From assembly GCA_020445045.1 (NCBI GenBank), contig JAGRHI010000212.1, positions 1-5,520 on the forward strand: a stretch of 5,520 nucleotides of DNA, given 5' to 3'. Below the pieces are notes generated by a model. The model was not told the DNA's origin and ran no database searches. It saw only the letters and a program-made list of their open reading frames with translations. The position numbers and the translations under genes were made by a program. Origin of the DNA: Candidatus Competibacteraceae bacterium (GTDB lineage Bacteria > Pseudomonadota > Gammaproteobacteria > Competibacterales > Competibacteraceae). Of this stretch, positions 1 through 4,685 are shown piece by piece (position 1 is the stretch's first letter; each line of letters opens with the position of its first letter).

Positions 1-677
1 CGGCCGGGCTCAAGAAATACGTGGCGCACACCGGCATCGCCGGGGCCAACCTCATCGCCATCAACTGTGGCGCCAACATCAACTTCGACCGACTGCGCCA
101 TGTCGCCGAGCGGGCCGAATTGGGCGAGCGACGCGAGGCGCTGCTAGCGGTCACCATCCCGGAACAACCCGGCAGCTTCCGTAAGTTCTGCCAAGTCATC
201 GGCAAGCGTTCCATCACCGAATTCAACTACCGCTACGCCGATGACCGGCAGGCGCGAGTATTCGCCGGCGTGCAACTCACCGAGGGCCAGGAAGAGAAGC
301 AGCGGATCATCGATGCCCTGCGCGAGCAGGGTTATCCGGTCACCGACATGAGCGATAACGAGATGGCCAAGTTGCATGTGCGTTACATGGTCGGTGGCCA
401 CGCGCCGGGTATCCGCGATGAACTGCTCTACCGCTTCCAGTTTCCCGAGCGACCGGGCGCCTTGCTGAAGTTTCTGACCGGTATGGCGCATGGCTGGAAC
501 ATCAGCCTGTTCCACTACCGCAACCATGGTTCCGACCATGGCCGGGTACTAATTGGCATCCAGGTTCCGGAAGCCGAACGGCCCAAGTTCCAAACCTTTA
601 TCCGCGAACTCGGCTACCCCTTTCACGAGGAGACCGACAATCCCGCTTACCAGCTCTTTCTGGACGGGCACGCTTAG
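1..677 (+). CDS. ilvA: Threonine ammonia-lyase, biosynthetic (IlvA), C-terminal part
   Basis: This is the 3' part of the PLP-dependent enzyme that deaminates threonine to 2-oxobutanoate, the first committed step of isoleucine synthesis in the cytosol. The gene is open in frame from base 3, so the start lies outside the window. The fragment begins at the end of the catalytic domain (GLKKY, then a GANINF segment and the ELGERREALL linker). Two ACT-like regulatory repeats follow: the first starts at LLAVTIPEQPGSF and contains ITEFNYRYAD; the second starts at RFQFPERPGALLKF and contains NISLFHYRNHG. KLHVRYMVGG lies between them. Two such domains mark the long biosynthetic, isoleucine-inhibited form rather than the short catabolic TdcB form. 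The TAG stop at 675-677 overlaps the stop of the convergent EVE gene. Feedback control is known for the family and not shown here. Confidence 0.96.
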   Translation, partial: AGLKKYVAHTGIAGANLIAINCGANINFDRLRHVAERAELGERREALLAVTIPEQPGSFRKFCQVIGKRSITEFNYRYADDRQARVFAGVQLTEGQEEKQRIIDALREQGYPVTDMSDNEMAKLHVRYMVGGHAPGIRDELLYRFQFPERPGALLKFLTGMAHGWNISLFHYRNHGSDHGRVLIGIQVPEAERPKFQTFIRELGYPFHEETDNPAYQLFLDGHA

Positions 678-1150
678 GTCAACGGCCGGGTTTCCAGGGC
701 CAGAACGAACGCCCACTGCGCCGCGGTCACCGGCAGCACCGACAGGCGATTAGCTCGGCGCAGCAGGGGAAAATCGCCAAGAACCTCCCGGTGGCGCTTC
801 AGCTCGGTCAATGCAATCGCACGGCGCAAGCGGCGGACCAGCCGGACATCCACCCGATACCAGCGAGGGTGGTCCGGCATGCTGGCGGGATCGTGGTAGG
901 GGCTACCGGGATCGAAGGCGGTGTCATCCGGATAGCCCGCCCGCACCACTTCGACGATCCCCACGATGGCGGGATTCGTCGTGCCGGAGTGATAAAAAAA
1001 CGCTTGATCGCCCAAGCGCAAACCATCCCGCAGGAAATTACGCGCCTGATAATTGCGCACCCCTTCCCAAGGGGTCGTCTGGCTCGGTGCATTTTCCAGA
1101 TCGGTGATACCGAACACTTGCGGCTCGGATTTCAGCAACCAGTAGCCCAT
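674..1150 (-). CDS. EVE domain-containing protein (PUA-like fold)
   Basis: A 158-residue protein that is a single EVE domain, related to PUA and YTH folds and to eukaryotic THYN1. Family marks are the N-terminus MGYWLLKSEP, the PWEGVRNYQARNFLRDG block at about 27-43, FFYHSG at 51-56, the GIVEVV strand at 64-69 and HPRWYRVDV at 94-102. EVE proteins are thought to bind modified bases in DNA or RNA; the ligand of this stand-alone bacterial type is not established. The ATG at 1150-1148 is chosen because homologues begin M-x-YWL. A TTG at 1165 would add five residues (MKKTG) and overlap the fau stop as TTGA, but neither start has a good ribosome binding site. It lies 11 nt behind fau and is probably co-transcribed with it. 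Its TAA stop overlaps the ilvA TAG. Confidence 0.93.
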   Translation of the reverse strand: MGYWLLKSEPQVFGITDLENAPSQTTPWEGVRNYQARNFLRDGLRLGDQAFFYHSGTTNPAIVGIVEVVRAGYPDDTAFDPGSPYHDPASMPDHPRWYRVDVRLVRRLRRAIALTELKRHREVLGDFPLLRRANRLSVLPVTAAQWAFVLALETRPLT

Positions 1151-1161
1151 GCCCGTCTTTT

Positions 1162-1758
1162 TCAAGTATTGGAAAACTCGTAAAACGCCTGCTCAGTCAC
1201 CGCGGCATCCAGTGGCACATCCCACGGCTGCCGGACCAGTTCGGCAACCGCTTGGAATTCATAACCCAACCCCAACAGGTAGGGCCTTCGGCCCAGTTCG
1301 TTCGCGCCGCGCCGAAAAGCAAAGCCGCGGTCGTAGAAACCACCGCCCATGCCGAGACGGGTACCGGTCGCATCGAAAGCCACCAGCGGCACCAAGACCA
1401 AATCCAGATCCGCAGCTTGCAACCATTCCGTCGGAGCGACCACGGGTTCGGGGATACCGAATCGGTTGCGGCGCAGCGACGCGCCGGCCCGGTAGGGCGC
1501 GAACTGGAGCGAGCACGGCGGTTCGCCAGCCAGCACCGGCAGCAAAACCTGTCGGCCCTCGGTCCAGGCCCGTTCCAGCACCGGCCCTGGGTCCAACTCG
1601 CCGTCACAAGCCCAGTAACCGGCAATCCGAACGGCGCGGGCCAACGGCCAGGACTCCAGATGACGGGCGACGGCCAGCGCGGCCTGTTGCCGCGTGGCGA
1701 GGGACAGACCGCGCCGCAAGGCGCGAAGCTGCCGACGCAGCGATTGCGAGTCGATCAT
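1162..1758 (-). CDS. fau: 5-formyltetrahydrofolate cyclo-ligase
   Basis: This enzyme (fau/ygfA, MTHFS family) uses ATP to convert 5-formyl-THF to 5,10-methenyl-THF, returning an inhibitory storage folate to the one-carbon pool. The protein is 198 residues from the ATG at 1758, with an adjacent in-frame GTG at 1761. Seen in order: a basic N-terminal helix (SLRRQLRALRRGL, 6-18), the GYWACDGELD segment at 47-56, the FGIPEP motif at 100-105, and the signature LVPLVAFDATGTRLGMGGG running into FYDR at 122-144, which forms the nucleotide and phosphate-binding site in the family. PWDVPLD near 179-185 is typical of proteobacterial members. It lies directly behind 6S RNA, as in Escherichia coli, but here an intrinsic terminator ends only about 15 nt before the start. 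No Shine-Dalgarno sequence is visible. The EVE gene follows 11 nt later. Confidence 0.95.
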   Translation of the reverse strand: MIDSQSLRRQLRALRRGLSLATRQQAALAVARHLESWPLARAVRIAGYWACDGELDPGPVLERAWTEGRQVLLPVLAGEPPCSLQFAPYRAGASLRRNRFGIPEPVVAPTEWLQAADLDLVLVPLVAFDATGTRLGMGGGFYDRGFAFRRGANELGRRPYLLGLGYEFQAVAELVRQPWDVPLDAAVTEQAFYEFSNT

Positions 1759-1775
1759 CACGGATTGCGAGACAT

Positions 1776-1801
1776 AAAAAAACGACGCGTCATGCGTCGT
1801 T
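1776..1801 (-). terminator. Rho-independent terminator of 6S RNA
   Basis: Read on the minus strand, AACGACGC (1801-1794) pairs perfectly with GCGTCGTT (1788-1781) around the five-base loop ATGAC. The 3' arm runs into seven consecutive Ts (1782-1776). The plus-strand reading has no U tract after the hairpin, so it should act only on minus-strand transcripts. It lies about 12 nt downstream of the 6S closing stem and about 15 nt before the fau start. Confidence 0.85.
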
Positions 1802-1812
1802 GGACTGGGAAG

Positions 1813-2010
1813 AGGGCGTTCTCCGCCTGTGCCGTCTTAAGCCTTTGCCCTTGAACCATGCGGCTCAAGTGGGGGAACAGAGCGGCATATCAGGCTTTCC
1901 GCGACACGGCGGACATGCACACCACACCGGCGACCGTGCTCCCTGGGTAAAAAATATCTAGGATCAAGGGGTTACCCGGCCCATTACTCGAACACCGCAG
2001 AGAACGCCCA
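1813..2010 (-). ncRNA. ssrS: 6S RNA
   Basis: 6S RNA mimics an open promoter, binds the sigma70 RNA polymerase holoenzyme and represses many promoters in stationary phase. The call rests on position between zapA and fau, the classic ssrS locus, and on structure. GGGCGUUCUC at 2009-2000 pairs perfectly with GAGAACGCCC at 1823-1814, giving a 10-bp terminal stem. UUCUCUG and UGUUCG near the 5' end and GAUAUUU at 1958-1952 match E. coli 6S RNA in order. A hairpin CUUGAGCC-GCAU-GGUUCAAG (1869-1850) corresponds to the E. coli CCUUGAACC/GGUUCAAGG hairpin in the 3' strand of the central bubble. The length of about 196 nt compares with 184 nt in E. coli. No credible coding frame fills this gap. Exact ends are estimated from the stem; the primary transcript probably begins some 20 nt further upstream. 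Confidence 0.9.
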
Positions 2011-2037
2011 AACTGAAACAGAGATCTCTTGATTAAA

Positions 2038-2067
2038 ATTATAACCCTTCTGACTCCGCTTTGCTAA
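2038..2067 (-). promoter_or_regulatory. Probable sigma70 promoter for 6S RNA
   Basis: On the minus strand a perfect TATAAT lies at 2043-2038. It is preceded after 18 nt by TTAGCA (2067-2062), which matches four of six bases of the -35 consensus. The -10 overlaps the zapA stop codon (TAA at 2041-2039). Transcription would begin near 2031, giving a leader of about 20 nt before the 6S closing stem that contains the palindrome AGAGATCTCT (2029-2020). A short 5' leader trimmed from precursors is known for E. coli 6S RNA; processing here is inferred. Confidence 0.55.
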
Positions 2068-2356
2068 GCACAGCGTCAACTTTCTGTAATAAATCGCCCA
2101 CCTGACGGTCGACCAGCGTATTCGCCTCGGCCGACAAACGCCGCTGCCGCAGCAACTCGTTGCTGACATTGAGCGCGGCCATCACCGCAACCGCTTCCAA
2201 GCTCAGCAACTTGCTGGTGTGATCGCGAACTTCCCCCATCTGTTCATCGAGATAGCGGGCCGCCTCCAACAGATCGTCGCGCTCGGAAGGCCGGCAGGCA
2301 AAGCGATACTCGCAGCCCATCAGATGCACGGCGACACTCACGGTTTCCTGGCTCAA
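2039..2356 (-). CDS. zapA: Cell division protein ZapA
   Basis: ZapA binds FtsZ and cross-links its protofilaments, stabilising the Z-ring at midcell. The protein has 105 residues. It contains the N-terminal FtsZ-binding beta-alpha region (VSVAVHLMGCEYRFACRPSE, about 6-25), the LLEAARYLDEQMGEVR helix (29-44), the conserved LEAVAVMAALNVSNELL helix (53-69) and a C-terminal coiled coil for dimer/tetramer formation (about 65-100). The start is set at TTG 2356-2354. A GGAG (2368-2365) lies 8 nt upstream, the resulting length fits the family, and the open frame further upstream overlaps the neighbouring gene without ZapA-like sequence. The TTG overlaps the upstream TGA stop as TTGA, implying translational coupling with the coiled-coil gene. 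The GTG at 2341 is a less likely start. Its 3' end carries the 6S promoter -10. Confidence 0.94.
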   Translation of the reverse strand: MSQETVSVAVHLMGCEYRFACRPSERDDLLEAARYLDEQMGEVRDHTSKLLSLEAVAVMAALNVSNELLRQRRLSAEANTLVDRQVGDLLQKVDAVLSKAESEGL

Positions 2357-2631
2357 GAGGCTTGCTCCAAACCCTTCAGGCGCACGATCATGGCCTCGAT
2401 GCGAGCACGCGACTGTTCGTTCTGCTCGCGCAGGGTGCTGCCTTCCGCCCGCAATGCCTGATTCTGCTCGCGCAAAAAATGGTTGTCTTCCTGCAAACGC
2501 TCGCACAACGCGGCCAGCCGCTCCAGCCGTTCGGCAAGGATGGCAAGACCGGTCACGGCGGTTTCAGGGATATTTTCCAGATCGCCCACCTCGGCGGGTG
2601 CCGCGGTTTCGTACAGTTCGTCGGTTTCCAT
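2353..2631 (-). CDS. Small coiled-coil protein, TIGR02449 family-like, next to zapA
   Basis: A 92-residue protein. Residues about 28-92 form one long helix with heptad-like leucines (LAILAERLERLAALCERLQ, then NHFLREQNQALR and MIVRLKGLEQ). This resembles the short gammaproteobacterial TIGR02449 family encoded beside zapA, and in general character the coiled-coil division factor ZapB. The first 25 residues are acidic and probably disordered (METDELYETAAPAEVGDLEN). The start is ATG 2631-2629; a GTG at 2556 would give a 67-residue protein nearer the usual family length, but it also lacks a ribosome binding site. The gene overlaps zapA by 4 nt. The link suggests a role in division, but no function is established. 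The frame stays open further upstream to 2997, where it runs antisense to ygfB and is not part of the gene. Confidence 0.8.
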   Translation of the reverse strand: METDELYETAAPAEVGDLENIPETAVTGLAILAERLERLAALCERLQEDNHFLREQNQALRAEGSTLREQNEQSRARIEAMIVRLKGLEQAS

Positions 2632-2752
2632 AGGAACACTATAAAGCGCTCCTTCCGATCGGGTCAATTTTCCGTCCGCTTTCGAGGTCAAACCGAGGAA
2701 TGTTAGGATTGCTCGCCGACGCGTCGCTTCAAGGCGCAGGAGAGTTCCGCCG
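2632..2752. other. Divergent intergenic region between the coiled-coil gene and ygfB
   Basis: This 121-bp gap must hold the promoters for both directions. Besides the minus-strand promoter there are two weak plus-strand -10 candidates: TATAAA at 2640-2645, overlapping the minus-strand -10, and TAGGAT at 2704-2709. Neither has a convincing -35. GGTCAA occurs twice in the same orientation (2662-2667 and 2686-2691); one copy is the reverse complement of the minus-strand -35. A GGAAGGAG on the minus strand (2656-2649) is 17 nt from the ATG, too far for normal ribosome binding. Confidence 0.5.
2638..2667 (-). promoter_or_regulatory. Probable sigma70 promoter for the coiled-coil gene and zapA
   Basis: On the minus strand TTGACC (2667-2662, five of six consensus bases) is followed after 18 nt by TATAGT (2643-2638, five of six). 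TTTATA at 2645-2640 is an alternative -10 with a 16-nt spacer. Transcription would start near 2632-2631, at the ATG itself. This is the best promoter-like sequence in the 121-bp gap between the divergent operons. Confidence 0.5.
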
Positions 2753-3298
2753 ATGCTTGCCAGCCATTCACCCGTATTCGAACGCCTGACCCGGTTGCTC
2801 GATCCCCTCAACCCCGCCGAGTTGCATGGATTGCTGTGCGGCCTGCTGTGCGCCGACCCGAACTTGAACTGCGATCGGTGGCTGAGCTGCGTCCACGAAG
2901 AACTGGCCGACCAGGGCGAAAACGCCGAACCCGCCGACGATCTGCTACGGAAGTTGTTCGAATACGGCGCCGCCCAGTTGAGCGACAGCGACTGCACGGT
3001 AACCCCGCTGTTACCCGAAGACGAGGCTCCCCTATGGCAGCGCAGCGACGCGCTCGGCGCCTGGTGTCAGGGCCTGCTGTTCGGCTTGGGTCTGGGGCAG
3101 GCCGACCGGCACCACGCGCTCTCCGAGGAAAGCCGGGAATTTCTGCGCGACGCAGCCGAAATCGCCCGGGTCGGCTTCGAAACCGAAGAGGCCACCGAAG
3201 CCGATGAAACCGCCTACGCCGAACTGGTCGAATACCTGCGGGTCGGATTGCTGATCGTCCAGCAGGATCTGAGTCACTCCTCCGCCCGCCTGCACTGA
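2753..3298 (+). CDS. ygfB: UPF0149 family protein (YgfB-like)
   Basis: A 181-residue, mostly helical, acidic soluble protein of the YgfB/YecA-type UPF0149 family. Family marks are PAELHGLLCGLLCA at 21-34, LGAWCQGLLFGLGL at 101-114 and the C-terminal helix AELVEYLRVGLLIV at 156-169. No signal peptide or membrane segment is seen, and it lacks the C-terminal SEC-C zinc motif found in YecA. The ATG at 2753 has an AGGAG at 2738-2742, 10 nt upstream. Its place ahead of pepP and ubiH is a conserved gammaproteobacterial order. A regulatory effect on beta-lactam resistance through cell-wall recycling genes has been reported for the Pseudomonas aeruginosa homologue; the general biochemical role is unclear and cannot be read from this sequence. 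It is probably the first gene of a ygfB-pepP-ubiH operon. Confidence 0.92.
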   Translation: MLASHSPVFERLTRLLDPLNPAELHGLLCGLLCADPNLNCDRWLSCVHEELADQGENAEPADDLLRKLFEYGAAQLSDSDCTVTPLLPEDEAPLWQRSDALGAWCQGLLFGLGLGQADRHHALSEESREFLRDAAEIARVGFETEEATEADETAYAELVEYLRVGLLIVQQDLSHSSARLH

Positions 3299-3317
3299 AC
3301 CCGGAGTCCCGCCGCCA

Positions 3318-4685
3318 ATGTTCGCCCGCACCATACCGCCCAGCGTCTTCGCCCGCCGCCGCCGTACGCTGATGGAGCGCATGGGTCCCGGTTCGATCGC
3401 CGTGCTGCCGGCCGCGCCGTCGGCCCCACGCAACCGCGATATCCACTATCCCTACCGTCAGGACAGCGATTTTTATTATCTGACCGGTTTTCCCGAACCG
3501 GAAGCGATCGCGGTGCTGGCCCCTGGTGGCGAGCAAGAGTTCCTGTTGTTCTGCCGCGAGCGCGACCCGCAAATGGAAATCTGGCATGGTCGTCGCGCCG
3601 GACCGCAAGGCGCGGTGGAGCGCTACGGCGCCAACAACGCCCATCCCATCGCCCAATTGGATCAGTTGCTACCGCCATTGCTGGAAAACCGTGAGCGGGT
3701 GTTCTATGCCATCGGCTACAACCGGGATTTCGATCGGCGGATGATGGACTGGATCAACCGGGTCCGTGGCCAGGCCCGCACCGGAGTACGAGCGCCGGTC
3801 GCCTTCATCGCCCTGGAACACCTGCTGCACGCCATGCGGCTGCGCAAGGAACCCGAGGAAATCGCGGTGATGCGCGAATCCGCCCGCATCGCCTGTGAAG
3901 CGCACCGCCGAGCCATGCGGGCCTGCCGACCGGGAATGATGGAATACCAGATCGAAGCGGAAATCTTCCACACCTTTCTCGGTAACGGCGCCGGTTGGTC
4001 CTATCCAGCCATCGTCGGCGGCGGCGACAATAGTTGCATCCTGCATTACATCGAAAACAACGCCGAACTGCGCGACGGCGACCTGCTGCTGATCGACGCC
4101 GGCGCCGAGGTGGATGGCTACGCATCCGACATCACCCGTACCTTTCCGGTCAACGGCCACTTTTCCGGCGAGCAGCGCGCCATTTACCAACTGGTGTTGG
4201 CCGCGCAGCAAGCCGCCATCGACCAGGTCCGCCCCGGCCGCCGCTTCAACGAGCCGCACGATGCGGCGGTCCGCGTCCTGACCGAGGGGCTGGTGGCGCT
4301 CGGCCTGCTGCACGGCGAGGTGGACGAACTGATCAAGACGGAACAGCACAAGGGATTCTACATGCACCGCACCGGCCACTGGCTGGGCATGGACGTTCAC
4401 GATGTCGGCGACTACAAGACCGGCGACGACTGGCGTGCGTTCGAACCGGGCATGGTGACCACCATCGAACCCGGACTGTACATCCCCGCCGGTAGCAAGC
4501 GCATGGAAGAGAGTTGGGCGCGGCTGGGCGTTCGACTGGAAACCGAGGTGGACGAGCGCTGGTGGCGGATCGGCATCCGCATCGAAGACGACGTGCTGGT
4601 CACCACCGACGAACCCGAAGTGCTGACCGAGGCCGCGCCCAAGCAAATCGACGACATCGAAGCATGGATGCGGGAGGGCGAATGA
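3318..4685 (+). CDS. pepP: Xaa-Pro aminopeptidase (aminopeptidase P II)
   Basis: A cytosolic metallopeptidase that removes the N-terminal residue from peptides with proline in position two. The protein has 455 residues. The N-terminal domain (about 1-170) includes the AMP_N-type segment IHYPYRQDSDFYYLTGFPEP. The C-terminal pita-bread domain has the dimanganese site: D260 in LLIDAG, D271 in YASDITRTFP, H354 in RTGHWLG, E384 in TIEPGLY and E423 in GIRIEDD. H243, H350 and H361 are also in place. The first three ligands have the same numbers as in E. coli PepP (D260, D271, H354), while the last two are shifted (E383 and E406 there), placing an insertion of about 16 residues between them. The ATG has GGAG at 3303-3306, 11 nt upstream. 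It follows ygfB by 19 nt and overlaps ubiH as ATGA. Confidence 0.97.
   Translation: MFARTIPPSVFARRRRTLMERMGPGSIAVLPAAPSAPRNRDIHYPYRQDSDFYYLTGFPEPEAIAVLAPGGEQEFLLFCRERDPQMEIWHGRRAGPQGAVERYGANNAHPIAQLDQLLPPLLENRERVFYAIGYNRDFDRRMMDWINRVRGQARTGVRAPVAFIALEHLLHAMRLRKEPEEIAVMRESARIACEAHRRAMRACRPGMMEYQIEAEIFHTFLGNGAGWSYPAIVGGGDNSCILHYIENNAELRDGDLLLIDAGAEVDGYASDITRTFPVNGHFSGEQRAIYQLVLAAQQAAIDQVRPGRRFNEPHDAAVRVLTEGLVALGLLHGEVDELIKTEQHKGFYMHRTGHWLGMDVHDVGDYKTGDDWRAFEPGMVTTIEPGLYIPAGSKRMEESWARLGVRLETEVDERWWRIGIRIEDDVLVTTDEPEVLTEAAPKQIDDIEAWMREGE

Noticed and set aside
1149..1961. Open frame of 270 codons on the plus strand
   Set aside because: It runs antisense to fau and through the 6S RNA. It is rich in Arg, Pro and Ala with no recognisable motif.
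1763..2030. Riboswitch or attenuator leader for fau
   Set aside because: The structure is fully explained by 6S RNA and its terminator, and the flanking gene order is that of ssrS.
2074..2079. TTGACG on the minus strand as the -35 of the 6S promoter
   Set aside because: It is 30 nt from the TATAAT, too far for one promoter, and no -10 lies 16-18 nt downstream of it.
2357..2506. Upstream extension of zapA to 2506
   Set aside because: It overlaps the coiled-coil gene in another frame and has no ZapA-like sequence. The TTG at 2356 has a good ribosome binding site and gives the family length.
2662..2691. GGTCAA direct repeat (2662-2667 and 2686-2691) as an operator
   Set aside because: Six bases repeated once is weak. 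One copy is explained as the -35 element of the minus-strand promoter, and the 24-nt spacing has no clear regulator match.
2632..2997. Upstream extension of the coiled-coil gene to 2997
   Set aside because: The added part is antisense to ygfB and has no coiled-coil or family similarity. A promoter sits immediately before the ATG at 2631.
3669..4646. Open frame of 325 codons on the minus strand
   Set aside because: It lies wholly antisense to pepP, whose metal ligands are all intact. The translation is low-complexity and resembles no family, as expected of a shadow frame in GC-rich DNA.
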